64,000 nucleotides of DNA, from contig NZ_BDAU01000032.1 of assembly GCF_001612615.1 (NCBI RefSeq), positions 62,001-126,000 of the forward strand, in the 5' to 3' direction. This document shows positions 32,045 to 40,554 of the stretch, in pieces (position 1 is the first letter of the stretch; every line of letters begins with the position of its first letter). The notes beneath the pieces were generated by a model that had not been told where the DNA came from, did not search any database, and was given only the letters and a program-made list of their open reading frames with translations. This DNA is from Nocardia amikacinitolerans NBRC 108937. Its GTDB lineage: Bacteria > Actinomycetota > Actinomycetes > Mycobacteriales > Mycobacteriaceae. Position numbers and translations under genes: made by a program.

Positions 32045-32290
32045 TCGGCAGATCGACGGCACGAGTATCGGCAGACTGACGGCAAGTTCGTCGGCAGATC
32101 GACGGCGCACCCGTCGGCAGACTGACGGCTAATTCTGCGGCAGGTCGACAGCAGAACTGTCGGCAGATCGACGGCCAACCCCTCGGCAGATCGACGGCCA
32201 ACCCCTCGGCAGATCGACGGCGGTACTGTCGGCAGATCGACGGCTGAGCCCTCGGCAGATCGACGGCGGAAGCGTCGGCAGATCGACGGC
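32045..32290 (+). repeat. Tandem array of eleven 23-bp units upstream of the AAA_14/DUF4143 gene
   Basis: Units start at 32045, 32068, 32091, 32114, 32137, 32160, 32183, 32206, 32229, 32252 and 32275: exactly 23 bp apart throughout. Each has a 16-bp core TCGGCAGATCGACGGC followed by a 7-bp variable tail (only CAACCCC occurs twice). Units 2 and 4 have CAGACTGACGG and unit 5 has GCGGCAGGTCGACAGC. A degenerate copy is near 31996. The array ends 18 bp before the ATPase ATG and fills most of the 396-bp gap after the transporter gene. Because 23 is not a multiple of three it is unlikely to be coding. It could be protein-binding iterons or a variable-number tandem repeat. Confidence 0.9.
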
Positions 32291-32308
32291 CACAGGTATG
32301 ATTGCAGA

Positions 32309-33556
32309 ATGCGCCAAGCAGTCGATTACCTGCCGAGACGAGCCGGGGACCTGGTCGCGGAAGCGCTCGCGGACACCCGGGTGGTGATCATCAACGGTGC
32401 ACGTCAAACCGGCAAGAGCACGCTCGCCGAGCGCTGCTTGGTCGACCGGCCGGACGCCGTCAAGCGGTACCTGGACGACCCAAGGACTCGCGCCTCGGCC
32501 GCGGCCGATCCGGTCGCCTTTCTCGATGCTCCGGGCACGATGCTGATCGATGAAGTTCAGCGGGTGCCGGAACTGTGGTTGGCAATCAAGAACGCGGTCG
32601 ATCGAGACCCTCGTCCCGGCCGGTTCCTGTTGACCGGCTCGGCTCGGCTCCTCGGCCTCAGCGAACTTCCGGACGCCCTACCCGGACGCTCCGAAACAGT
32701 CGAGCTCTTCCCGCTGTCACAGGGCGAGATATCCGGCGCTGCGGACGGCTTCGTCGACGCGGCGTTCGCCGAAGGCAGCCGCCTACGAACCAAGTCTTCC
32801 GACATACGCCGGAAGGACTACATAGAACTCGCGTGCCGCGGTGGCTACCCCGAGGCATTGCGCCGCGCAGCACCGCGCCGACGCGCACAGTTCTTCAAGT
32901 CCTACCTCGACGACATCATGAGTCGAGACATCCATCAGGTGGCCGACATCCAGCGGCGCTCGGACATGCGGCGCCTGATCGCCACTCTGGCCGCTCAGAG
33001 TGGCGGATTGCTGAACTACAGTCGCCTGGCCTCGGATCTCGGCATTCCGATCACGACAGTGCGCGAATACGTCGGCCTGCTGGAGGTCGTATACCTGGTT
33101 CGCATGATCCCCGCGTGGTCGGCCAACGCGACCGCACGAGCGATCGCCACGCCGAAACTCGTCTTCAACGACTCCGGACTGGCCGCTCATTTGCTTGCCG
33201 GCGTCACCAACGACGCGACGACCGGCGGCCTCATCGAAACCTTCGTGCTCGGTGAGCTCACTCGTCAGCTCACCTGGAGCCAGACCATGGCGCGGCTACA
33301 TCACTACCGCGACCGAGACGGTCACGAGGTCGACGCCATTCTCGAGGACAATGCCGGGCGGATCGTCGCCATCGAAGTGAAGGCGGCCGAGACGATTCGG
33401 ACCGACGATTTCCGAAACTTGCGAATCTTGCAGCGCCGCTTGGGCGAACGTTTCCACGCCGGCTTCGTTCTCTACTGCGGCGACCAACAACTTCCGTTCG
33501 GCGACGGCTTGTCCTGTGTACCCATCAGTGCCCTGTGGACCACCGCATTCGATTGA
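32309..33556 (+). CDS. AAA_14/DUF4143 ATPase
   Basis: A 415-residue protein of the ATP-binding AAA_14-DUF4143 family. Walker A is GARQTGKST (residues 30-38), Walker B TMLIDEVQR, and a sensor-type Arg follows in LTGSARLLGL. The middle has a winged-helix segment (LNYSRLASDLGIPITTVREYVGLLE). The C-terminal DUF4143 part has the PD-(D/E)XK-like core VDAILEDNAGRIVAIEVKAAE. The family is common, patchily distributed and functionally uncharacterised; nuclease or DNA-binding roles are suspected. The 23-bp repeat array ends 18 bp upstream of the ATG, so its expression or DNA target may involve the array. No clear ribosome site is visible; transcription may be leaderless. Confidence 0.88.
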   Translation: MRQAVDYLPRRAGDLVAEALADTRVVIINGARQTGKSTLAERCLVDRPDAVKRYLDDPRTRASAAADPVAFLDAPGTMLIDEVQRVPELWLAIKNAVDRDPRPGRFLLTGSARLLGLSELPDALPGRSETVELFPLSQGEISGAADGFVDAAFAEGSRLRTKSSDIRRKDYIELACRGGYPEALRRAAPRRRAQFFKSYLDDIMSRDIHQVADIQRRSDMRRLIATLAAQSGGLLNYSRLASDLGIPITTVREYVGLLEVVYLVRMIPAWSANATARAIATPKLVFNDSGLAAHLLAGVTNDATTGGLIETFVLGELTRQLTWSQTMARLHHYRDRDGHEVDAILEDNAGRIVAIEVKAAETIRTDDFRNLRILQRRLGERFHAGFVLYCGDQQLPFGDGLSCVPISALWTTAFD

Positions 33557-33650
33557 GGCCTGAGCACCACATGAAGCGAGCCGCGGACCGCGCGGCGCAC
33601 TACCGCGGCACGAGCCCATCGGGCAGGGCTCGGCGATGTGCCCCTGCGGT

Positions 33651-33812
33651 TCACTCCGCGGCGTCGATCTCCCCCGCCCTGGCCGGGGCGGACAGGCGGA
33701 TGACTCCCGCGTCCAGATCCACGTCGACGCGCGGCTGGTGCACCTGTCCGTCGCTGTCCTCGCTGCCCTCGTCGGTCAGCTTGTTGCCGAACAGCTCGCC
33801 GATGATGCCCAC
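33651..33812 (-). CDS. Small acidic protein, function unknown
   Basis: A 53-codon frame beginning at GTG 33812 (VGIIGELFGNKLTDE) with GGAGGA immediately before it, so the exact start is uncertain and an upstream in-frame GTG is possible. It is acidic and hydrophilic, with a regular VDVDLDAGVIRL stretch that could be a beta hairpin. It lies 58 bp downstream of the TerD-nuclease fusion on the same strand and could be its partner. Not recognised. Confidence 0.5.
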   Translation of the reverse strand: MGIIGELFGNKLTDEGSEDSDGQVHQPRVDVDLDAGVIRLSAPARAGEIDAAE

Positions 33813-33870
33813 TCCTCCACGATAGCCGCCGCGGCCGCGCACCCCGGCGGTGGCGTTCCGCGGAAAGCCG

Positions 33871-35886
33871 TCACTCTGCGGCCTCCGACTGCACCTGCTC
33901 CGGCTGTTTGGGTGCGGCGGGCACCCATCCGCGCAATGGCTGCACCACCGATCCGTAGAACGCATCGGTCGCCGAGGTGACGCTGGTGATGAAACTGGCC
34001 GCGGTGCCGGCTCGCCGGTTGCCCATCGGGAAACTCTGCTCCAACGAGAACGAGACGATGGCACCCGAACGACCATCGGTCAGCACTTTCGGATTCGCGC
34101 GCACCGTCGCGAGGTGCTCGCACGCTTCGTTACCACGCTCGGAGAAGACGGCCTCGACTTGGACGTCCCCTGGCGCCTCCGCGAGTTGCCTGAGCAACCA
34201 CGTCATTCGACGACCGGACGATCCCTCGTTCGGTGCGTCGAGGACCGTGCGGCACCGAACCCTGTTCGTGCGCACGTCGGCGATCACGACCAGATCCCCT
34301 GCGGTATCGGGGATACGCAAGACGGCTTCGAACGTGCCGTCCGCTGCGAGCCGTTCCGCGACCGCGGCATTGCGCGCAGTTGGATCGGTGCGGTGACGCC
34401 GAGGCAAGACGTGCTTGACCGTAACGCCGAGTTCGGCGGTCAATCGCAGGGCGAGGTGCCGCGACAACGACACCCAGGTGTCCGCGACAGTCAATGCCTT
34501 CTGATCGCCAGCGCGCAAAGTACCGGCTGTCACCGAGTCTCGAACCGCCACCCAATGCCGACCCATATCGACGAACTCGGTCGCCCCGGAGCGCGGATGG
34601 TCGAGATAACGCAGGAACTCGCTGAGCAGCCACGCCTGCAGTTCGTCGTCGATGCCGCCGTGCGAGAGCAACATTCGTGCTTCATGTGCCACTTCCGCCC
34701 ACGACAGGTGCCGCAAGGCGACTTTGGCCAGCTTTCGGCGGTCGACTTCCACGGGGAGTTCTCCCGGGCTGGCGGGAACATCGTTCGACAAACTGACCAC
34801 CGCGTCGTACTTCTTCTTGCGCGCCACATCGAGATAGCTCTCCAGCTGATCGCGCTTGAGCTTGCCGTTTCCGGTCTTGACCTCGAGCAGCCCGGTCCAG
34901 ACTCGGCTGCCCCGGGACACTTTCAGGACGGCGTCCGGTATCACCTTCGAATCACCGCGCTCGTATTGCACTTCGACGTAACCCTCGAAGGCGCCGACCG
35001 GGGCGCCCATCCTGGCGCACACCGCACGTGCGAACGGCCGGACGGCCTGCATCGTGCCGATCAGCGCTGATGTGGCACGGCGCTCCTGTTCCTCTCCCGC
35101 ACCGACGCCGACCACCGAGAACAGTCGAGCCGGTTGCCACGTGTCCAGCTCCGCGAGCTTGAATTCGAGAGGCTTCGCCTTCTTCAACGCCCGCTTGGTC
35201 GTTCTGACGCCTCGCCGCTTTCCGGCGTCCCGCGCAGTGGCGGCCGGCGCCTGCCGCGGCTGCCCACTGGACGTGTCGACGGCAACCGGTTCGACCGGCG
35301 CCGGCTCACTCGCCTGTGGGGCATCCGATTTCGCATCGTCTGTCTCGGGTTCGGCGTCGTCGACGTCGACGCCGAAGTCCTTCGCCAGACCCGCCAGTCC
35401 CGACTCCCACCCCTGCCCGACAGCACGGACCTTCCACTCGCCGCCGCGGCGGTAGATCTCACCGAAGACGAAGGCCGACTCCCTCGTGGCGTCGGCGGTG
35501 ACGTATTCCGCCAGCGACAACCCCGCCGCGTCGACCACCCGGAGAGCGAGTTTGCCGAGATCCCCGAACGTCCCGGTGCCAACGCTGCCCGCGAGCGCGA
35601 TCGTGTGGACGTTGTCGGGCGCGGCCGACAGGTCTATCGCGATCCGAGCCTGCGCTCCCTCCTCGGTCGCACTGGTACCGAGGAACCGGACCGAGCCGTC
35701 CGTCGACTCCGGCTGGTTGTAGAAGATGAAATCGGCATCGGAACCAACCCTTCGATCGGCCCCGAGCAATAGCGCGGACGCATCGACTTCGATCTCCGAT
35801 TCGGTCCATCCGATGACGACATCTATGCGATCGACATCGTCCGGCAGTGGCACGTTCTGGCCCTTCGACAGCATCGGAGAAGTCAC
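33871..35886 (-). CDS. TerD-domain protein fused to a PD-(D/E)XK-like nuclease domain
   Basis: A 671-residue fusion. Residues about 1-185 are a TerD calcium-binding fold (LSKGQNVPL, FIFYNQPES, FGEIYRRGGEWKVRAVGQGW). A Pro/Ala-rich linker and a basic patch (KRRGVRTTKRALKKAKP) follow. From about residue 240 comes a region with IPDAVLKVSRG, TGLLEVKTGNGKLKRDQLESYLDVARKK, which has the D-x(n)-ExK plus Q-x4-Y pattern of restriction-endonuclease-like folds. GTG 35886 is chosen because GGAAGGG lies 9 nt before it and LSKGQN is the usual TerD start; ATG 35916 is an alternative. TerD proteins are linked to tellurite, phage and stress responses; the nuclease part suggests DNA damage or defence. Function unproven. 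Confidence 0.82.
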   Translation of the reverse strand: MTSPMLSKGQNVPLPDDVDRIDVVIGWTESEIEVDASALLLGADRRVGSDADFIFYNQPESTDGSVRFLGTSATEEGAQARIAIDLSAAPDNVHTIALAGSVGTGTFGDLGKLALRVVDAAGLSLAEYVTADATRESAFVFGEIYRRGGEWKVRAVGQGWESGLAGLAKDFGVDVDDAEPETDDAKSDAPQASEPAPVEPVAVDTSSGQPRQAPAATARDAGKRRGVRTTKRALKKAKPLEFKLAELDTWQPARLFSVVGVGAGEEQERRATSALIGTMQAVRPFARAVCARMGAPVGAFEGYVEVQYERGDSKVIPDAVLKVSRGSRVWTGLLEVKTGNGKLKRDQLESYLDVARKKKYDAVVSLSNDVPASPGELPVEVDRRKLAKVALRHLSWAEVAHEARMLLSHGGIDDELQAWLLSEFLRYLDHPRSGATEFVDMGRHWVAVRDSVTAGTLRAGDQKALTVADTWVSLSRHLALRLTAELGVTVKHVLPRRHRTDPTARNAAVAERLAADGTFEAVLRIPDTAGDLVVIADVRTNRVRCRTVLDAPNEGSSGRRMTWLLRQLAEAPGDVQVEAVFSERGNEACEHLATVRANPKVLTDGRSGAIVSFSLEQSFPMGNRRAGTAASFITSVTSATDAFYGSVVQPLRGWVPAAPKQPEQVQSEAAE

Positions 35887-36091
35887 AGGTGACAGCCCTT
35901 CCTCGATTCGAAACATCGGTCACAGACAATCGGGTTCAGCCGATTCGGATACCGACCCCCATTGCATCGGCGCCGCAATCCGGCGGCGACGCAGTGCTAT
36001 TCGGCCACGAGCGAGTGTTTGTTACACGCATCACATTCCGAGTCGACCTCGTATAGCTTTGGACGGCCCCGCGACTCGCCGCCTGCGCCAG

Positions 36092-36111
36092 CGACACCGC
36101 AAACGGTGTCG
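36092..36111 (+). promoter_or_regulatory. Perfect hairpin in the leader of the M3 peptidase gene
   Basis: CGACACCG (36092-36099), loop CAAA, CGGTGTCG (36104-36111): an 8-bp stem with a 4-nt loop, 30 bp upstream of the ATG at 36142. It could be a leader-RNA structure or a compact operator. The rest of the 255-bp divergent region 35887-36141 shows nothing else clear. Confidence 0.4.
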
Positions 36112-36141
36112 GGGGTGTGGGGGCGGGCATAGAGTTCTCGC

Positions 36142-38187
36142 ATGACGAGCAACCCGTTCTTCGAGCGCAGTGCGCTGCCCTACGAGCTGCCGCCGTTCGC
36201 GGAGATTCGCGACGAGCATTATCTGCCCGCGTTCGAGCGGGGGATGGCGGAGCAGTTGGCCGAGATCGGGGTGATCACGGGTGGGGCGGGGAAGCCGACG
36301 TTCGAGGATACCGTTGTGGCGCTGGAACGTTCGGGGGCGCTGCTGACGCGGGTGGCGAATGTATTCTTCAATATCGTCGGGTCGGATTCGAACGAGCGGA
36401 TCGAGGCGATCGAGGCGGAGGTCTCGCCGCTGCTCGCGGCGCACCGGGACGCGGTGTATCTGGATCCGAAGCTGTTCGCCAGGATCGACACGTTGTTCCG
36501 GGAGCGGGAGCAGCTCGGGCTGGACGCCGAGGAAGCGCGGCTGTTGGAGCAGTACCACATTCGGTTCGTCCGGGCGGGCGCTCGACTGGATGCCGAGGGG
36601 CAGGCGAGGTTACGCGAGCTCAATGCGGAATTGGCCACGGCGGCAACCGAGTTCGGGCAGAACCTGCTCGCCGCGACCAATGCCGCGGCGCTGGTCGTTG
36701 AGAGCGAGAAGGAGCTGGCCGGGCTCGGGTCGGCCGCGGTCACGGCCGCGGCCGAGAACGCCCGTTCGCTCGGCCGGGAAGGGGCGTGGGCGCTGCGCCT
36801 CCAGAACGTCTCGAATCAACCCGTTCTCGCCGAGCTGGCCGACCGCGAGGTGCGGCGCAAGATGCTGGCGGCCTCGCTCGGGCGCGGATTCGGGGCGGAC
36901 GGCCGCAACGCCGACCTCGCCGTCCGGATCGCCGCGCTGCGGGCCGAGCGAGCGACGCTGCTCGGCTACCAGGACCACGCGGCCTACGCGGTGGAAGATC
37001 AGACCGCGAAAACCGCTGGGGCGGTGGAAGAGATGCTGGGTCGACTGGTCCCGCCCGCCGTCGCCAACGCCGAACGGGAGGCCGCGGAGCTCGCGACGGC
37101 CATGCGCGCCGACGACAGCGACGCCGAACTGTGCGCGTGGGATTGGCAGTTCTGGTCGGAAAAGCTGAAGGCGGAACGCTTTTCGCTGGATACCGAGGCG
37201 CTGCGCCCCTACTTCGAGCTCGAACGGGTGCTGAAAGACGGCGTGTTCTTCGCCGCGGAGCAGGTCTACGGGATCAGCTTCGCCGAGCGCGCGGATCTGG
37301 TGGGCTACCACCCGGAGGTCCGCGTCTTCGAGGTGTTCGACGCCGACGGCAGCGCGCTGGGACTGTTCCTCGGCGACTTCTTCGCCAGGCCGTCCAAGCG
37401 CGGCGGCGCGTGGATGAACGAATTGGTCAGCCAGTCGCGGCTGCTGGGGACGCGGCCGGTGGTGGTCAACAATCTCAATATCGCCAAGCCGCCCGCGGGC
37501 GAGCCCGCCCTGCTCACCTGGGACAACGTCCGCACGCTCTTCCACGAGTTCGGGCACGCGCTGCACGGCTTGTTCTCGGATGTGCGGTTCCCGTTCTTCG
37601 CGGGGACCGAGGTGCCGCGCGACTTCGTCGAATTCCCCTCGCAGGTCAACGAGATGTGGATGGACCGGCCGGAGGTGCTGGCCAACTACGCCAAGCACGT
37701 CGAGACCGGCGAGCCGATGCCCGCCGAGCTGGTCGAGCGGATGGCCGAGGCCGCCCGCTTCGGCGAAGGTTTCCGCACCGTCGAGTACCTGGCCGCGGCG
37801 CTGCTGGACTGGGCGTGGCACCGCGTGCCCGGTCCGGACGCGCTCGCGGATGTCGACGCCGAGGCGTTCGAGCGGCAGGCGCTCGAGAAAGCGGGGGTCG
37901 CGATGGAGGCGATTCCGCCCCGATACCGGACCGGCTACTTCGCCCACATCTTCTCCGGCGGCTACGCGGCGGGCTACTACTCCTACATCTGGAGCGAAGT
38001 GCTGGACGCGGACACCGTGCAGTGGTTCGAGGACGGCGCCGCACCCATCCGCGAGAAGGGCGAGATCTTCCGGCGCGAACTGCTGTCCCGAGGCGGTTCG
38101 GTGGACCCGCTCGCGGCCTTCGAATCCTTCCGCGGCCGCGCACCGGAGATCGAACCGCTACTGACCCGCCGAGGGCTGGTGAGCTGA
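36142..38187 (+). CDS. M3-family metallopeptidase (oligopeptidase A/Dcp type)
   Basis: A 681-residue cytoplasmic zinc oligopeptidase of full family length. The zinc motif is HEFGHALHG, with His468, Glu469 and His472, and the third ligand Glu lies in the following EFPSQVNEMW. The C-terminal tyrosine-rich stretch FSGGYAAGYYSYIWSEVLDADTVQWF is characteristic of M3 enzymes. It degrades short peptides released by proteasome or other proteases. There is no signal peptide. ATG 36142 has only a weak ribosome site. Monocistronic or in front of the GNAT gene 173 bp downstream. Confidence 0.95.
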   Translation: MTSNPFFERSALPYELPPFAEIRDEHYLPAFERGMAEQLAEIGVITGGAGKPTFEDTVVALERSGALLTRVANVFFNIVGSDSNERIEAIEAEVSPLLAAHRDAVYLDPKLFARIDTLFREREQLGLDAEEARLLEQYHIRFVRAGARLDAEGQARLRELNAELATAATEFGQNLLAATNAAALVVESEKELAGLGSAAVTAAAENARSLGREGAWALRLQNVSNQPVLAELADREVRRKMLAASLGRGFGADGRNADLAVRIAALRAERATLLGYQDHAAYAVEDQTAKTAGAVEEMLGRLVPPAVANAEREAAELATAMRADDSDAELCAWDWQFWSEKLKAERFSLDTEALRPYFELERVLKDGVFFAAEQVYGISFAERADLVGYHPEVRVFEVFDADGSALGLFLGDFFARPSKRGGAWMNELVSQSRLLGTRPVVVNNLNIAKPPAGEPALLTWDNVRTLFHEFGHALHGLFSDVRFPFFAGTEVPRDFVEFPSQVNEMWMDRPEVLANYAKHVETGEPMPAELVERMAEAARFGEGFRTVEYLAAALLDWAWHRVPGPDALADVDAEAFERQALEKAGVAMEAIPPRYRTGYFAHIFSGGYAAGYYSYIWSEVLDADTVQWFEDGAAPIREKGEIFRRELLSRGGSVDPLAAFESFRGRAPEIEPLLTRRGLVS

Positions 38188-38360
38188 CCCGCTCGACGCG
38201 ATAGTGGGTGCACAACTGTACACTCAGTGACGCCAGGTCGGCGCCACGACCCGACGCGGTACGCACCGCGGCCGAGCGCGCATAGTGCGACGCGCTCGGC
38301 GACGACTGGGTGCTCGCGGCGCCGACGGCCGGTCCCACTGAGCTGGAAGGGGTTGTGCAC

Positions 38361-39080
38361 ATGGGTTCACCGGGGCGAGTGACGATCGCCTACGCGTCGG
38401 CAGCGGAGATCGAGACCAACTACCCGCGGTGGTGCGCACTGGCGGGCATCGGCGACACTCCGCTCAGCGACTACGGCCAGGAACTCGCGCAGGCGCAGCG
38501 GCGCGGTCTGCTCGCCTCCGCCGTGACACCGTCGGGCACCCGCGCGATCTCGGCGGCCGCGGGCAAGGGCGGGCTGGCCGGTGCGGTCGCCGCGCGCAGC
38601 CTGGTCCTGGTGGCCCAGCGCGATCGCGTCGTCATCGGCGGCCTCTACGCCGGGCCCGAAGCCTTTGTGGTGCACCGCCTCCAGCCGTGGGGCACCGCCG
38701 CGCAGGCGCGCGCGCTCGTCGGCCTGATGAAGGTAGGCGTGCTCGCGGTGGAGCCGGAGTTCCGCGGCACCGGCGTCGGCGCGAGCCTGCTGCGGTATGC
38801 CGCGGATCGCGCGGCCGCCGGTCGGGTCCGGTTGATGTACGGATCCTGCACCGCCGATACCGATGTCGACCGCTTCTGCACAGACCGCGGCTACCGAGTG
38901 CTCGGGCCGGGGCAGAGCATCGACCTCTCCCCTGTCCTCGGCGTGCCCGCCGAACTCGACCCGGCCAACGGAGAACGGCTCGTCGCGACCGCGATCGGCG
39001 ACGGCCCGCCCGTGGACGTTTCCCGGGATGGCGCACGCCCGCACGCGCCCGCCGATGGCGCGCGCCACCCGACGACGTAG
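38361..39080 (+). CDS. GNAT-family N-acetyltransferase
   Basis: A 239-residue protein starting at ATG 38361 after GGAAGGGG. The acetyl-CoA-binding motif is VGVLAVEPEFRGTGVGASLLRYAADRA (Q/RxxGxG/A form RGTGVG), followed by a strand and a conserved FCTDRGYRVLG. The N-terminal 90 residues are longer than a minimal GNAT domain and may form the substrate site. The C-terminal 40 residues are low-complexity. Target is unknown: small amine, antibiotic or protein N-terminus are all possible. Confidence 0.85.
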   Translation: MGSPGRVTIAYASAAEIETNYPRWCALAGIGDTPLSDYGQELAQAQRRGLLASAVTPSGTRAISAAAGKGGLAGAVAARSLVLVAQRDRVVIGGLYAGPEAFVVHRLQPWGTAAQARALVGLMKVGVLAVEPEFRGTGVGASLLRYAADRAAAGRVRLMYGSCTADTDVDRFCTDRGYRVLGPGQSIDLSPVLGVPAELDPANGERLVATAIGDGPPVDVSRDGARPHAPADGARHPTT

Positions 39081-39087
39081 CCGGACC

Positions 39088-39294
39088 TCAGACGTCCCGC
39101 ACGCCGACGTGCACACCTTCGGCGATACGGAACAGGTCGACGACCGCGAGGATCTCTTCCATCGTTGTCTCGGGCAGCCCCTCGACGGTCTGGGCGAAGC
39201 GGCGCAGGGCCCGGTCGGTGAAGCGGGCGACGACTCCGGCGTCACCGCCGTGGCCGAGCAGGTCGTTGTCCGGACAGGGGTGTGCGAGCGACAT
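39088..39294 (-). CDS. Small conserved-looking protein, function unknown
   Basis: A 68-residue protein from ATG 39294 (MSLAHPCPDNDLL), preceded by GGAG at a proper distance; ATG 39336 is a longer alternative. It has two predicted helices (VVARFTDRALRRFAQTVEGL and TMEEILAVVDLFRIAEG) and a Cys near the start. It is convergent with the GNAT gene, 7 bp between stops. No family recognised. The 264 bp upstream (39295-39558) hold no visible gene. Confidence 0.6.
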   Translation of the reverse strand: MSLAHPCPDNDLLGHGGDAGVVARFTDRALRRFAQTVEGLPETTMEEILAVVDLFRIAEGVHVGVRDV

Positions 39295-39558
39295 GTCCAC
39301 TCCGTTCCGCCAGCAACGTTGCCGTGCAGTAGCCATCAACCGATGCTGCGAGTATCGGGCGGCGGAGCGGGCGCTGTCACTGGGCAATCGAGAGAAAGAA
39401 CGACCGAAAGTTGGTCACCGGATACAAAACGCGCCGTTGCGGTCGGCCGCGCGGGACCTGACCAGCAGAATACTTCGTTACTCCTTGCGGCACAGCAGGT
39501 TTCGGATGTGATACCGGCGTCATCGTGGTCAGCGGCGCAGGTCCCGGCTCCGCGGTCG

Positions 39559-39894
39559 TCACCGACGTGTCCTGCGCGACCGGGACAGGGCGAACATCCC
39601 GAGCCCGCCTGCGACGACACTGGTCAGCAGCAGCACCAGCGCGCAGACAAGCATCGCGAGCCACCTCGGCATCCACTGGCCGAGGGCTTCGACGCCGAAG
39701 CCGAGGAACAGGTACCCCGCGCTGAGCACGGCCACCGCGGCGAAACCGAGCAGCACGCCGCCGAGCAGTACGAGCTTCAGTTTGTCGAGCAGGTCGGCGC
39801 GTAGGCGACGCCAGCGGCGGCGCGCGGGCGCACCGAGTCGGGCCAGCGGCCGCGCGAAGTGGTCTGCGGTGTGTCGTTCGTGCGTGGTAGCCAT
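39559..39894 (-). CDS. Small membrane protein, holin superfamily III/DUF1469-like
   Basis: A 111-residue protein with a basic, amphipathic N-terminus (residues 1-38) and two transmembrane helices (LVLLGGVLLGFAAVAVLSAGYLFL and LAMLVCALVLLLTSVVAGGLGMF), ending in an Arg-rich tail. This is the layout of the phage-holin-III-like membrane proteins common in actinomycetes. Start ATG 39894 follows GGGGAAG. It is 31 bp downstream of the SRPBCC gene and may be the last gene of the mce transcript. Role in the envelope is inferred. Confidence 0.7.
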   Translation of the reverse strand: MATTHERHTADHFARPLARLGAPARRRWRRLRADLLDKLKLVLLGGVLLGFAAVAVLSAGYLFLGFGVEALGQWMPRWLAMLVCALVLLLTSVVAGGLGMFALSRSRRTRR

Positions 39895-39925
39895 GTCTTC
39901 CCCTGTGGCGGTGCCGGTTTCGAAA

Positions 39926-40528
39926 TCAGATCCGGGTGGCCAGACGCTGGAGAACGACCCGCGCGAACGGCCGGATCAACGGCGCCGTCCAGCTGAGCGG
40001 GACGAAAGCGAAGAGCGCGGGGCGACCGCCAACGGTCCAGATCACCTCGGTGCCGCCGCCGGACTGCTCGAGCCGGAAGTCCGCGACGTAGCTCTGCACG
40101 AAGAGCGGAATCGAGGTGCGGATGCCGACGACGGTCAGCCTGCGGCCCGGATCATGGTGCAGCACTTGCTCGTCGGCGGCGAAGAAGACGGTGTCCAGTT
40201 TGCGCACGGTGCCGATCCCGCGCTCGGCGTGCGGGTAGCGCACGCCGGGGATGAACGGCATCCAGGAGAACGCGCCCTCCTCCAGCCCACCCCAGATCCG
40301 GTCCGGCGACGCGGCGAAACGCGCCGTGGTGGTCATGGTGAAAGTGGGCTTCCGCTCGGCCATTTCGTCGACCGCGCGCCCGGACAACGGCGCGAGTTCG
40401 TCGGCGAGCAACCGTCGGCAGCGACGTCGCAAGATGATCGCGGTGACGGCGGCGGCCACCGCGGCGAGTACGGCGAGACCGACGGCCGCCGTGATGATGA
40501 GTCGGACCATGAGGGAACGCTTCTCCAT
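39926..40528 (-). CDS. Membrane-anchored SRPBCC-family protein at the end of the mce operon
   Basis: A 200-residue protein with one N-terminal transmembrane helix (LIITAAVGLAVLAAVAAAVTAIIL) and then an SRPBCC/polyketide-cyclase-like hydrophobic-pocket domain (FTMTTTARFAASPDRIW ... FVQSYVADFRLEQSGGGTEVIWTVGG). START-like domains bind lipids, so it could hand lipids to or from the Mce complex. It starts at ATG 40528, 26 bp after the Mce-associated gene on the same strand. Not a usual mce-operon member, so the link is inferred from position. Confidence 0.78.
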   Translation of the reverse strand: MEKRSLMVRLIITAAVGLAVLAAVAAAVTAIILRRRCRRLLADELAPLSGRAVDEMAERKPTFTMTTTARFAASPDRIWGGLEEGAFSWMPFIPGVRYPHAERGIGTVRKLDTVFFAADEQVLHHDPGRRLTVVGIRTSIPLFVQSYVADFRLEQSGGGTEVIWTVGGRPALFAFVPLSWTAPLIRPFARVVLQRLATRI

Positions 40529-40554
40529 GAGTGTGTCGATTCGTGTGTCGGGCG

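Noticed and set aside
32045..32290. CRISPR array
   Set aside because: Repeat core 16 bp and tails of only 7 bp are far too short for CRISPR repeats and spacers, one tail occurs twice, and no cas genes are present.
31822..32407. Reverse-strand open frames across the 23-bp array with repeating AVDLP/SICR peptides
   Set aside because: The 23-bp period cycles through all frames, so open frames arise from the repeat itself; no start context or family match.
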